In this document: piece by piece, positions 28,401-37,931 of the stretch
How the letters are laid out: the number at the start of each line of letters is the position of its first letter
Position numbering within the stretch: position 1 is the stretch's first letter
Assembly (NCBI GenBank): GCA_006503475.1
Contig: RSEH01000023.1
Location: 62,001 to 126,000 of the forward strand
Length of the DNA stretch: 64,000 bases
Origin: Stentor roeselii
Lineage: Eukaryota > Ciliophora > Heterotrichea > Heterotrichida > Stentoridae
Direction of reading: 5' to 3'
Made by a program: the position numbers and the translations under genes
The notes under the pieces: model-generated
The model's input: the letters and a program-made list of their open reading frames with translations, nothing else
Databases searched by the model: none
What the model was told of the DNA's origin: nothing

Positions 28401-31400
28401 ATGGAATAAGTGAAGTAGTAAAGAAAACTGGCCAGACTGAAGACTTTCAAACGAGTGGTCTAGTTGCTTATATCCTTGTCAACCTGGTGCTTTTTCTTCA
28501 TGGTTTTTTAATTTCAAATGAAAAATTCAAAGCTTTTCTTTGTGTTCTGTTTTCTTTGGTCCTTCTGACCATCCACTTGGCTGTGATCTCGAATCAAAAC
28601 TCAGAATACCTACCAGCGACTTCACTAACAAGCATTTCAAGTTTCTGGTTCTTAATCACCTTGTTCCCTTTTATGACTCTCCTTTTTTCTTTACCAGCAT
28701 TATCTTTATACAAGTCTTACTTTTTGAGACACACATCAAGACTAAGCCAGTACAATCTAAACATCCGAAGAGTCTTTTGCGACTCTTCCCAGTTAAAGTT
28801 CTCTAAAGAAGACGACGACTTCGAGTTAAACAACTGGACATTAACATTCAAACAATACTACCGAGAGTTGATATACCGTTCAAAGCGATTTAAGACCTCA
28901 TTATTATACATCCGTATATTTTTAGTGATAGTTTCACTAGTATCAGTGATCAGCAACATCGTAGTAGCAACAGGTCATCAAGGTTTTCTGAACATCGGTC
29001 TCTACACAGCAATAGTTACAATTTTTCAAGGATGTCTAGCAATCAGTAGTTTTCTAATTGACTTTACAAGACTAGTGCCAATAAACCTGGTATCTTTGGT
29101 TTCCTTTTTAGTTTACTCACTAATCGAGACATTTATGAATAACATCGATTCAACTTCAGAGCGATATCCAGTCCTTTTAGTAATGTTCACCCTTCTGCTA
29201 TACTCAACTTGGAAGACCACTCTTATCAAGTCCTTTTTAATCTTCAGCCTTTCGATCCTAGTCGTTATTTACGAAGCTTCAACCCACTCGAATTCTGACC
29301 TTGCGCTAATATCAACCCTTTGGATTATTCTGATGTTTTTTCTCACTCTTCTAACCTGCATAGCCTGCTACTTTCAAGACAAAAACCGTCGAAACGAGTA
29401 CATGTTCATCCAAAAAGTCGAAATCGAAGTAGAAAAATCAGCAAATATCCTCAGCTACCTCCTTCCTGAATTCGTTCGCAAAAGGGTTAAAGATGGTGTC
29501 AGGTATATCGCAGAGGATAAAGGAACAGTTTCAGTTGTTTTCTGTGATATCTGCGATTTTGATAAAATAGTCAACTTGTACTCTCCCCAAGAACTCACTG
29601 CATTGATTGATGAAGTCTTCGGCAGAATCGACATGATCTGTGAAACTTTAGGAATCACGAAAATTGAAACTGTTGGAAAGACTTATCTCGCTTGTTCAGG
29701 TTTAAAGGACAGTGAAACTGGAATCGATCAGAATATTTTAAGAGTTTCTCATGCACGACGAGCAATTGAAATGGGACTTGAAGTGCTGAAAGACTCGACG
29801 AAGACTTTATTGAAAGATGGAAGTTTTCTTACTTTTAAAATCGGGATCAACAGTGGCCCTGTGACTGCAGGGGTGGTCGGCTTTCATAAGCCGCAGTTCT
29901 CGTTGGTGGGCGACACTGTCAACACTGCGAGTCGCATGGCTTCTACTTTAACTGAAGAAAATTCTATTCAAATTTCTATCGCTACCTTTGAAATGCTTGA
30001 TGACGCCCGAGGACTTATCTTTAAAGACTGCAATCGTGAGGTTAAGGGAAAAGGCTTCATGGAAACGAAGATTGTTCAGCAGGTGGTTCTTAATATTGAA
30101 GAAATTGTCACTGATGAATTGAATTCGATGTTTAATAGAAGAAGGTCGAGTGTATTAAACATGCACTCGACTCCTACTTTTGTTATGAACGGAGGAAGGT
30201 CTTCTGATATGACAACTCCTCATCAAAGACATGGAAGGTCTTCACTTTTGTTAAATTTAGACATTCGGACTCCTTCTGAATTGATTGTGAAGCACAGAAC
30301 TAGAAGAATTTACAAGTTTTGTTATTATTTATTTAGAGAAACTGAAGAGGAACAACTGTTTCGAAAAGATCATGAGAAAATGATTTCTGGAATACAAGTA
30401 CTTGGGATTTTTTCCTCAGCTATTGCCAATTTTTTGCTTATTATAGCAGAAGCTTTGTTCATTGGCTTAGACTTGAATCACTCTAGTGTTTTTCGCTTGC
30501 TAATCCTGATAATTTGTGAAATTTCTTTATTCCTCGGGTGGAAACTAACGAAAATCCTTGAAAAAAAATTGAAAATAGGTTACTATCTGAGCAGTACCTA
30601 CTCAGTATCCTTCATTTTGCTATTCATAGAAATGTCTTTAAATTCTTCTCCATTCGTTATAGTCTTTATCTACCTGGCTTATTTCTACCTGTTGACCAAT
30701 TTCTTCACAGGGACATTTTTCAAGCGAAACATTTTATTCAACCTTCCCCTGATCGGTATTTGGCTGTCTTTAACTTTTCAGCACGACTTGCAACTTCCCC
30801 GCATGACGCTGATCCTCGTTTACACCCTGGCGATCCAGGTGATGGTTTTCGCGAATGAGAAAAAGTTGATGGTGAATGCAGCTTTGAAATCCGCTGCTGA
30901 AAAAGAACTGGAAAAAACTCAACAGCTGTTGACTCAGATGATGCCTCCTCATGCTTTGAGTAATTTGGAAGAAGGGAAGGAAGTGACGGATAGATTGAGT
31001 AAAGTGACTCTTCTTTACGCGGATATCGTCGGGTTCACTTCCTGGTCGTCGATTAGGACTCCAAGGGAAGTCGTTGGAATGCTTTCAGAACTTTTTACTC
31101 GCTTTGACCGGATGTGTGTTGAGAATAATGTTTATAAGGTTCATACCATTGGTGACTGTTATGTCGCAATGGGGTACATCAATGATAAGAACAGGAATCC
31201 TGCTAGAGAAGCTGTCAATGTCATCAACTTCGCTCAGTCACTCATTAGTTTAATTGAAGAAACTAATGAAAAATGTAAAATTCAACTTGGAATGAGAATT
31301 GGAGTACATACTGGCGATATCATCGCTGGAATCACTGGAACTAAAATTGTCAGATATGATATTTATGGAGCTGATGTCTTGATTGCTAATAAAATGGAGA

Positions 31401-31564
31401 GTAATGGAGAAGCTGGAAAAATTGCGGTTAGTGAAAGTACGAAGGATATTATTGAATCTTTTGTTCCTGGGGATTTCACTTTTTGTGAAGCGAAAGAGGT
31501 GAAAATTTCAAGTCTTTCTAAAAGTATCAAAATGTTTTTTGTGACCAAAGATGAGAAGGTTTAA
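25427..31564 (+). CDS. Guanylyl cyclase fused to a P4-ATPase-like domain
   Basis: A 2045-residue membrane protein of the type known from ciliates and apicomplexans: an N-terminal P4-ATPase (lipid flippase)-like half and a C-terminal half with two membrane blocks and two cyclase domains making cGMP. The flippase half starts with the P4 signature region (RTQSYTFFNLLPKTLFE) but is dead by motif: DGET is DGSE, DKTGT is EKSGV and GDGxND is GQKNGN. Cyclase domain 1 (about 1360-1560) carries FCDICDFD, ETVGKTYL and VGDTVNTASRM, with the guanine-type Glu and the catalytic Asn/Arg but Lys for the second metal Asp. Domain 2 (about 1855-2040) carries YADIVGFT and TIGDCYVA, with both metal Asp, but lacks Asn/Arg. 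The two complement each other in inverted order. Confidence 0.95.
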   Translation: MKSRKSIFRKDKDKPITYQEVDIDLYENRPFNVMRTQSYTFFNLLPKTLFELLHFLPYSWFFFMFAVSCTSWVLPQCFKVSTALTLALLILFKLVRNAIFAMNQRRSDLKMNNSSVALFTGTDFTILNSFEIREGDLILIKSGETVPADCLVLAVDSENNDFYVDLKRVDGSEDYLRKKALKETQNFVVYDGMNIADLKKHLEFVKIVLPNCRFASVEGKVKVKGSPRVLVTGNEHFLMRGTAIVDCGWVLGLVVYVANDCKIWNEFKHKDPFFQSKLGDLTSTIMYGSFILLLSFIILTSFLGIYHKDLENSDSTISLVFNSIVLFGNLVPMTLYLSFEIISTIKQIQINRGSQSFHLNHPKVLENLGKVEIIIAEKSGVLTSERPIVQACLINENLYLDQNINSSIPSGLRENDASDDLNASNESYSKSKQFTFESIKNELDCGMASKEKSLLGAALMICNNFMPGDSSECISADELALKDFSSRLGFKLIERSGQSFELENNSRRVTYSVISYADPGKPFIFKALIKENLTDEAILIQRGPLTTMNSYIQGDEEASYLEDYLNTQPFISLKKVVFCFKSLSIEEVKLFMLDYKQVQSVTVNRKQRIIDMFENHTNDLKFLAMIGIDKEVPPGHSQAVQVLQEAGVKLCLATREDEESALATGYRLGLINDQLSIISISNFSNPAEALHEVRMALKEEVLSYAERQDNTDGRNYEEDFSVMKTKRISERRNMQKGLMRRRSSLHPMLLTLGYGVEKGKDLLRLNSHFINFVVSIDGKTIDMAYKSHELLKNLVVLLFTAKAVFAHGLCPEQKRKFVSIFKENLQFKPCVLVIGQKNGNRKMINEGTVGVIVKENFEKGLHEADVFVRSFDVLPNLLLETGSDYLYGFRSVAVLTLIKEMMTNTALFLYQSQCGFSSCFWIEADNLVIFEYGISLVFIILIGLSSRQLNIFRDFRGYSSNFLYEKQVVIRMLVSSSYSIFLGVVLYFFGLYGISEVVKKTGQTEDFQTSGLVAYILVNLVLFLHGFLISNEKFKAFLCVLFSLVLLTIHLAVISNQNSEYLPATSLTSISSFWFLITLFPFMTLLFSLPALSLYKSYFLRHTSRLSQYNLNIRRVFCDSSQLKFSKEDDDFELNNWTLTFKQYYRELIYRSKRFKTSLLYIRIFLVIVSLVSVISNIVVATGHQGFLNIGLYTAIVTIFQGCLAISSFLIDFTRLVPINLVSLVSFLVYSLIETFMNNIDSTSERYPVLLVMFTLLLYSTWKTTLIKSFLIFSLSILVVIYEASTHSNSDLALISTLWIILMFFLTLLTCIACYFQDKNRRNEYMFIQKVEIEVEKSANILSYLLPEFVRKRVKDGVRYIAEDKGTVSVVFCDICDFDKIVNLYSPQELTALIDEVFGRIDMICETLGITKIETVGKTYLACSGLKDSETGIDQNILRVSHARRAIEMGLEVLKDSTKTLLKDGSFLTFKIGINSGPVTAGVVGFHKPQFSLVGDTVNTASRMASTLTEENSIQISIATFEMLDDARGLIFKDCNREVKGKGFMETKIVQQVVLNIEEIVTDELNSMFNRRRSSVLNMHSTPTFVMNGGRSSDMTTPHQRHGRSSLLLNLDIRTPSELIVKHRTRRIYKFCYYLFRETEEEQLFRKDHEKMISGIQVLGIFSSAIANFLLIIAEALFIGLDLNHSSVFRLLILIICEISLFLGWKLTKILEKKLKIGYYLSSTYSVSFILLFIEMSLNSSPFVIVFIYLAYFYLLTNFFTGTFFKRNILFNLPLIGIWLSLTFQHDLQLPRMTLILVYTLAIQVMVFANEKKLMVNAALKSAAEKELEKTQQLLTQMMPPHALSNLEEGKEVTDRLSKVTLLYADIVGFTSWSSIRTPREVVGMLSELFTRFDRMCVENNVYKVHTIGDCYVAMGYINDKNRNPAREAVNVINFAQSLISLIEETNEKCKIQLGMRIGVHTGDIIAGITGTKIVRYDIYGADVLIANKMESNGEAGKIAVSESTKDIIESFVPGDFTFCEAKEVKISSLSKSIKMFFVTKDEKV

Positions 31565-32185
31565 GTTTATTATTTTTTAAGTTGGTCTTTAGAACTTTTA
31601 GAATATTTGATTTGTCTTTGGTCTTTAGAACTTTTAGAATATTTGATTTTGTTTTTTGGTATTAAGGAAGTTTATAAAAATATTATGAATTCTTGATTTA
31701 TATCTAAGTTTAGAAATTGAACTTTTGAAGTTGGTAAATATTTGGATTTTTTGGTTTTTGTAAAAAATTTGAGTTTTTAGATTGAATATAGAATTTGGAA
31801 TCACTTTATTAAGAATTTTGAAATCAATTTAAATATCTCATAAAAGTCTATTTGAAAATGGGAGGTTTCGATGTAATTACTTTTGGGTAGTTAAGGTAGA
31901 ATATTGAAAGAAATCTTTATTGATTACTATTTATTTTAATAAATTATTCAACATTTTTTCGCACAATTCTTTTTACACTCAAGATAGTATATAATTGAAT
32001 ATCTGTTTCTAGATGAAAATACTAAAATGAAATATGAACAAATCAATATTTATTATAATAACAAATTTAAAGTCCTTATGTTGAAAAAACTCTAAAAAAT
32101 CAATCTTTTTACAAAAATTATATAAATACTATCTAAACCTTTGAATAGTTTAAATGAATGAATATCCTGACATTCACAATAAAAA
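31565..32185. other. AT-rich intergenic region with a tandem duplication
   Basis: 621 bases without a gene. The first 300 bases are G/T-rich and C-poor on the plus strand, continuing the skew of the 3' end of the cyclase gene. It contains one 36-bp tandem duplication, listed separately; nothing else seen. Confidence 0.65.
31582..31651. repeat. 36-bp tandem duplication, two copies
   Basis: The stretch beginning TTGGTCTTTAGAACTTTTAG at 31582 recurs at 31618 with only end differences, a period of 36 bp. It lies 17 bp after the cyclase stop codon and looks like a recent replication slip. Confidence 0.85.
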
Positions 32186-35100
32186 ATGATTGACAGTGAT
32201 TCGTTTGTAAGCGAAAAGGAGAGTTCTATTGAAGAGTTTCTGGTAAAAAAGGAAACCATCACTTTATCCAGAATCCAGAAATCTATCAAAAAGGGTTTTT
32301 TCAACTTGCTAATCAAAGCATTTCCACTAAAAGACGACAATTCGTATTCAAACAAAACCCAAATGATAACGATGTACCTACTGATCCTTCTAGAGACCTT
32401 TCAACTGCTAAGTCTTCTCTGGTTTCCTTCAGAGTCTACGAAAGGATGGAAAAATTTTCAAAACTTTTGGATTTTCTTGTCTTTCGCGAGAATGGACAAC
32501 CTTTGCTCTACATTCTCATTGATTCCGACGTGTTTTTATATTTCTTTATCAGTTTGCGGGATTTTTTTAGTGCTAGTGCTGATATGTCTAGCTTTTTTCC
32601 TTTGGAGCACTAAAGTAGATGAAAGATTTTTAACTTTAACAAGAAAATTGATGATTTTGATAAGTTCTATTTTTTGCATTCCGATGATAACTCTGCAGTT
32701 ATTAATGTTTAAAAGTGTCTTGAAAGATCAGAATGGTGAGATCATTCAATATAATTCAAAAGTAGAATATTTGAACAGAATTTACGCTTATTTAGGTTTA
32801 GGCTTTGTGGTGGTTTTATATGCTTGTGTTTATACTTACAATGCTTTAATTTTTGAATGTCGTCACAAGTATGATGAACTCAGTATGTATTCAAGAGCTT
32901 ATTCAAAACTAGAAATAATCAAAACCCACTTTCATATTCTCTGCATCATCTTTTTTGTCTTCTTCGCCGATACTCATCAAGAGATATTCAGATGTCTAGT
33001 TGCAGTGACTTCCGGGTACCTGAGTTACACCTACTACAAAAAGCAACCCTTTTACTCAGTCCACACCAACACAGCGAAAATCACAGAATACGCGATAATT
33101 TCAGTAATTTCCTTGATTTTCGAGTTCAGCTACATAACAAACAACTCTCTTCACTCTTTTTTACTCACTGTTTTCGTAGCTCCTCCTCTAATCCTTCTAA
33201 TTTTTTGCAGAACTTTCGATTCTCTCAGCCAGGATAAACCCGACGTGTCACTCGCTTCAGACCAATTCGAATTCGAGCTGTTCCTTCGAAAAGAGCTAAA
33301 AAAAACAGAAGATCCTAAAAAAGTGATTAATTTTTTTTCCTCAGCTTATGAAAAAAATCGCTTTGGAAGAGAACCAGCGATGATTTTATGGCTTTCGAAC
33401 TTCTGCTATTTTTCCATGGAAGACGATAATTTAGCCAGAATCAAGCTGGGAACTGAAACTAATGAAAATAATAATCTTGACATTGAATTTCAGATATTTA
33501 GACTGAAAAGTTTGTTTTTGTCAAGCCTGGAACATGAAGACATCAGCTTTCTTAATTTCAGGTCAAAGCTGGAAAAGGTGAAAAGTGATGATGAACTTTT
33601 GTGTGTCGCTTTGATTGAGTTTCTTAGGAATGTTCAAAGCGGCTCTGATTTAAAATCACTTCTGACTGACTTGATTCCGAAGATTTCTTCACTTTTCAGT
33701 AGAATTATTCAACAATATGAAGATTTAGTTGTTTCTTACCCGAAAAGTGCTGTGATCTTAGCCTTATATGGAAGTTTTCTTGAAAACTTCTTGAATCAGA
33801 ATGAAAAAGCTGGGGAATTGTTAAGGAAAATGGATCAAATCAAGATGAAAAATGAACTTTCCAGCTTAAGGACAATCAGCTACTTCGATGAAAAGAATGG
33901 TTTGCTTATTATCAGCGGGGCTTCTGATAGTTTCGCGAAAATCACTTATGTAAATGGAACTGTTGCGAAGATCTTGAAACAACCTGATCATGCCATTGTC
34001 GGAAACTCGATTTCTTCTTATGTTCCTTATCCTTTCAACATAAACCACGACTATCACATGAAAAAATACATCTTTTCTTGTGTGACTCCTGAAATTCCTT
34101 TACCTCTTGGATTATTTCTACAGACTGAATCAGGCTTTCTCATCGAGTGCTTCGTTGAAGTAAAATGCACGGCTTTAGAAAAAAACCCTTTTTTTATTGT
34201 TTTAATGAGAGAAAGAAGGTCAGATCGCGAAATCGCGATTTTAAAGCCGAATGGCTTGATTTTAAATCACAGTGAAAAATTTTCAAAGACTCTGGGAGTT
34301 GAGGATTTTTCTCTTCGGGAACGTTTCATTGACGAGTTTTTAGGAGGCTATACTTTTCAAACGATGAATGAGAATTTTCCTTATATACTGAAAATAAACG
34401 GAGTAAGTGTCGGACTTGTCAGGTCTTACAAGTTGATTAAAAAGAGGAAGGTGGATATTTTTTATCTTGTGATTGACCCACATGAAATAAACGGCTGGCG
34501 TCGAGGGTTGTATTCTAAAGAGGTCAGATATAACTCAGATGAGAAAATGGATGCAGCGAATACTTATGAAGAAGCTGCAGCTACGAAAAATAGTCTTGCA
34601 AGACAAGAACTTCAGTTAAAAGCACTCTCAAAACTTTCTAGAAAAGCTTCGACTGAGTTAAAGGAAAAAGAAACTGTAAGTCGAGGTAGTAAATATCTGA
34701 AGTCACATCAACTGATGTCTCATCAACTAATATCACCTTCACTTGCACCCTACAGGACAATAGGAAGCTCATCATCAGGGAGTTTGAATAACTTATCAAC
34801 AAGTCCAAAATTTATCCAGGCTTTTTCACTTCTTCGCAAAATGAAGTGGATTGTTTTATTGTTTGTTTTAGTCACTGTTTCTTTACAAACAGCAAGCACG
34901 ATAATAATAACGCAAAAATATAACATAAAAGGAATCCAAGATATTAATGATGTTGGACAAATGGCTTCTCTCGTTGCTGAAACTGCAGTTGTTTTGAGAG
35001 GACTACAACTTGGAAGTAGTGATCCTTATCTTTCTGAAGATGGACGAGAGAAGATGCTTGAAATTTTAAATAGTTACTCAAATGTTCAGGAGGATTTTAA

Positions 35101-36313
35101 AAGGATTTACTCGGAGACCAGCTGCAATTCTAAGAAAATTTTTCCTTTGATTAATGAGTATGATCCTTTGTATTTCACTTTTACCAAGAAAAGTATGTTG
35201 AATGTCATACAAAAAATCAAACAGGCGCTAGAAGAAGTAAATTCTGGTGGAACGAGTCCTGCTTATGAATACTCAGTGGTTAATTCTCTTTTATTGGCCC
35301 AGCAACTTGTGAAAAGTTATGAAAATATTAAAAAATGCATGAAATCGAAAGTCAGTGATCAAGGTAATCTCGGTCTTTATTTACTTACAGTAAGCATCGG
35401 ATTTTCTGGGTTAAGCTTTTTATTCATTATTATTTCCTGGTTGCGACTTAAAAGTCTTTATAGAGATATCTGGATAATTTTCAATAAACATGCAAACTCT
35501 CACCTGCCAGAGCTATGCAGAAGAGTGGCTGAAAGATTAATCGAAGTTCACAATCAAAAAGAATATAAATCTTTTTCCCCAGAATTAATTCAAAAGACAA
35601 AAAAATCCTCAGAATATTTTTCTTTTTTTCAGTATACCTGGAGAATTTGCTTGTTTTTAGCGATTTTATTCAGCTTCTTTTTCATTGTTTTCTATCAGTC
35701 TATCCCTGGCTTGATAAAAATCACTGACCTTCACCCTTTATCACTTATTAAAACTTACAATGCAGAGACTTCAACTTATTTTTTTAACTTCTGGATAAGG
35801 GAAAAAGTTGTAAACTCGATTGAAAAAACTTATGGAAAATTTTATGTTTTTAATGGAATCAATGAAAATATTGAAAATTTAAGGAAAACGTTGAGTGAAA
35901 GTCAGAATTTTTTCTTAAATGGAGAATTTTTAGGTTTTATTGAAAAGAATACTTTTGAAACGCTTCATAGCAATAGTTTAGACCATATTGGGCAGTATTC
36001 GTTGATGAATGATTTGCTGATGGTGTCTTATGATCTTGATGCACATTCTGATCAAGAAGCTTTTAAGAAATTTAATGAAAAATGTGGTGTTTATACGAAA
36101 ACCATGGAAAGTTTCACAACGAATTTGAGTGATGATATTGATTCACAGCATAAGAATGAAAATAAAGTAATCTTGACCTATACTCTTCTTTATTTATTTT
36201 CGGAAATTATTATTTTCTCTTTTATTTTTGTGAGCATCTTGTCAGGTGACATGTCGAGAATTGCGGATATCAAGAAACTAGGAGAGTTTATTCCAATAAA
36301 GGTTAGTAAATAG
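32186..36313 (+). CDS. Large multi-span membrane protein with PAS domain (TmcB/C type)
   Basis: A 1375-residue protein with about eight N-terminal membrane spans (residues 60-365), a cytosolic middle with helical and PAS-like parts, and two groups of C-terminal spans (near 890-910, 1065-1085, 1150-1170 and 1335-1355). The PAS-like domain near 570-670 includes FAKITYVNGTVAKIL, then IVGNSISSYVPYPFNINHDY, the pattern of the tiny macrocysts (Tmc) B/C family of Dictyostelium that is greatly expanded in ciliates. Function in ciliates is unknown; a sensory membrane protein is a fair guess from the PAS domain. Single exon; the next gene starts 30 bp downstream. Confidence 0.8.
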   Translation: MIDSDSFVSEKESSIEEFLVKKETITLSRIQKSIKKGFFNLLIKAFPLKDDNSYSNKTQMITMYLLILLETFQLLSLLWFPSESTKGWKNFQNFWIFLSFARMDNLCSTFSLIPTCFYISLSVCGIFLVLVLICLAFFLWSTKVDERFLTLTRKLMILISSIFCIPMITLQLLMFKSVLKDQNGEIIQYNSKVEYLNRIYAYLGLGFVVVLYACVYTYNALIFECRHKYDELSMYSRAYSKLEIIKTHFHILCIIFFVFFADTHQEIFRCLVAVTSGYLSYTYYKKQPFYSVHTNTAKITEYAIISVISLIFEFSYITNNSLHSFLLTVFVAPPLILLIFCRTFDSLSQDKPDVSLASDQFEFELFLRKELKKTEDPKKVINFFSSAYEKNRFGREPAMILWLSNFCYFSMEDDNLARIKLGTETNENNNLDIEFQIFRLKSLFLSSLEHEDISFLNFRSKLEKVKSDDELLCVALIEFLRNVQSGSDLKSLLTDLIPKISSLFSRIIQQYEDLVVSYPKSAVILALYGSFLENFLNQNEKAGELLRKMDQIKMKNELSSLRTISYFDEKNGLLIISGASDSFAKITYVNGTVAKILKQPDHAIVGNSISSYVPYPFNINHDYHMKKYIFSCVTPEIPLPLGLFLQTESGFLIECFVEVKCTALEKNPFFIVLMRERRSDREIAILKPNGLILNHSEKFSKTLGVEDFSLRERFIDEFLGGYTFQTMNENFPYILKINGVSVGLVRSYKLIKKRKVDIFYLVIDPHEINGWRRGLYSKEVRYNSDEKMDAANTYEEAAATKNSLARQELQLKALSKLSRKASTELKEKETVSRGSKYLKSHQLMSHQLISPSLAPYRTIGSSSSGSLNNLSTSPKFIQAFSLLRKMKWIVLLFVLVTVSLQTASTIIITQKYNIKGIQDINDVGQMASLVAETAVVLRGLQLGSSDPYLSEDGREKMLEILNSYSNVQEDFKRIYSETSCNSKKIFPLINEYDPLYFTFTKKSMLNVIQKIKQALEEVNSGGTSPAYEYSVVNSLLLAQQLVKSYENIKKCMKSKVSDQGNLGLYLLTVSIGFSGLSFLFIIISWLRLKSLYRDIWIIFNKHANSHLPELCRRVAERLIEVHNQKEYKSFSPELIQKTKKSSEYFSFFQYTWRICLFLAILFSFFFIVFYQSIPGLIKITDLHPLSLIKTYNAETSTYFFNFWIREKVVNSIEKTYGKFYVFNGINENIENLRKTLSESQNFFLNGEFLGFIEKNTFETLHSNSLDHIGQYSLMNDLLMVSYDLDAHSDQEAFKKFNEKCGVYTKTMESFTTNLSDDIDSQHKNENKVILTYTLLYLFSEIIIFSFIFVSILSGDMSRIADIKKLGEFIPIKVSK

Positions 36314-36343
36314 AAAGTTAAAATATTTATCAAATTTAACAAA

Positions 36344-37921
36344 ATGGACTACAGAATGAATAACATCGGATCGAAAATTATTTCAAATTATGACTACTCA
36401 AACCTTACAAAACCGAATTACCCATTTCCCAAACCATCTATAACTCAGAGACAATATGACCCTCCACTTTACTACTTCAACTACCCGCACCCTCCTCCGA
36501 ATCCAATATTCTCCCCTCCAGTATACAACAACAGCTACATGAACCTAGCTCGAAAGCGTATATACAACTCATTACTAAAAGACAAAATCGACGACCTAGA
36601 AGATGCATTAATGCAACGTCAAACCCTAAGAAAAGAAAACACATTAGCCCAAGTCCATTCCTTAAGCCAGCTACCTCGAAGTCCACTAGACCGAGACAAC
36701 ACAAGTTCAGAAATGTTAAAAATAATGGGAAAACAGCAAGATCTAATAGGCGACCTTGCAAAAAGCATTAAAAGTCTAGGCGAAAAGATCAACTTTCCTC
36801 ACAACTCAATCGAATACGGCATAGCCTCACCTCAAATCCCAGTGAAAACCAGAACAACAACACCTAAAACCATTAAAAGCAGAGAAGAAGTACTGAAAGA
36901 ACTAGACATCAGCTCAGACCACGAAAGTGAATACCTCGAAAAAAAAAGAAACCTTTTAATGCCAGGGACAAAAACAAAAAGTTTCCGATTTCCCAGCCCT
37001 AAGAAAAATAGAGGAATTCGAAAGTTTCGAGCATTGGTCTGGGCGATTTTGTTTCCCGCTTTCATATTTCACGAAATGAACAAAAGAAAAGGAATGTTGA
37101 AAATTGAATACAAACTTGATATGGAAAGCCTCATTGAAAGCTTCACAAATATCGCAGCTAGATGGGTTCTTCAGTACACCCGAAGCCCGATAATGTCTAT
37201 TCTTCAAGACCAGTCTCTTGATTTTAACATCTCTGGAAAGGACTCTTGGTACTCTAAAGGCATTCCAGACGCGATTAACACAAAAAAACTTAAACTTCAT
37301 GTGAGAGTCAAAGGTCTTATCGAAGGTCTTCAAGAAGGGACTTCGCGAAAATTAATCCCATTGAAACTTATCCAGTTTTTTTCAAAGTTTCTGAACAACG
37401 GTGCATTTATTCCAGAAAAATATTTCAGTTCTTATGAAAAGTCTCGTCTTGAATTTGATAAATTTGGGTCTTTGAGGAATCAAGATGATGAAAAACGAGG
37501 AATGATGATCGCTTTTTTTATTATTACCAGAATTCTCGTTGCAAAGTTCTTGCTTAGTCCTGAAGAGTACAACTTGCCTGTAAGGGCTGGTTCTAAAGCT
37601 GTTATGTAAGAAAAAATTAGGAATTTAAGGGCTGTTGCTTCTATTTTACAGACTATGGTGCTGCTGAGGTTTATTAGGACAAATAGAAGTCAAGTTGAAG
37701 CTGCTGAAGAAGAAAAGGAAATACTTACAAAAAAAAGAGGATTTTTAATGTCTTCTGTGAGGATTATTTAGAGGACTGATGATGGTGTCTCTCAAAAACT
37801 CATCCGCGTGGTCGAAATGGAAGTTTTTTTTAATTCCTTCAGTAGGGAGTTCGAACAGACTTCAGGCTTGATGAGCCAGTGGATAGACAAAATTATTCAA
37901 ATCACTCTTAATTCAGTTTAA
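36344..37921 (+). CDS. Unknown protein with two 15-nt introns
   Basis: Coding exons 36344-37605, 37621-37756 and 37772-37921 join to 515 residues. Both removed pieces are exactly 15 nt, GTAAGAAAAAATTAG and GTGAGGATTATTTAG; without removing the first, the frame stops at 37607. The first 200 residues are rich in P, S, N and Y (YPFPKPSITQRQYDPPLYYF) with a short coiled coil. Residues about 220-420 are basic and helical with one hydrophobic stretch (RALVWAILFPAFIF). No family recognised. The last two exons contain plain protein-like sequence (MNLRAVASILQTMVLLRF). It stops 10 bp before the convergent CCCH gene. Ciliate-specific function unknown. Confidence 0.82.
37606..37620 (+). other. 15-nt intron
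   Basis: GTAAGAAAAAATTAG interrupts a codon (AT|G) and contains an in-frame TAA; removal restores the reading frame. GT...AG borders. Confidence 0.9.
37757..37771 (+). other. 15-nt intron
   Basis: GTGAGGATTATTTAG lies exactly between codons; it ends in TAG, which would stop the frame if retained. Removal leads to an open frame to 37921. Confidence 0.88.
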
Positions 37922-37931
37922 CTGTTAATTT

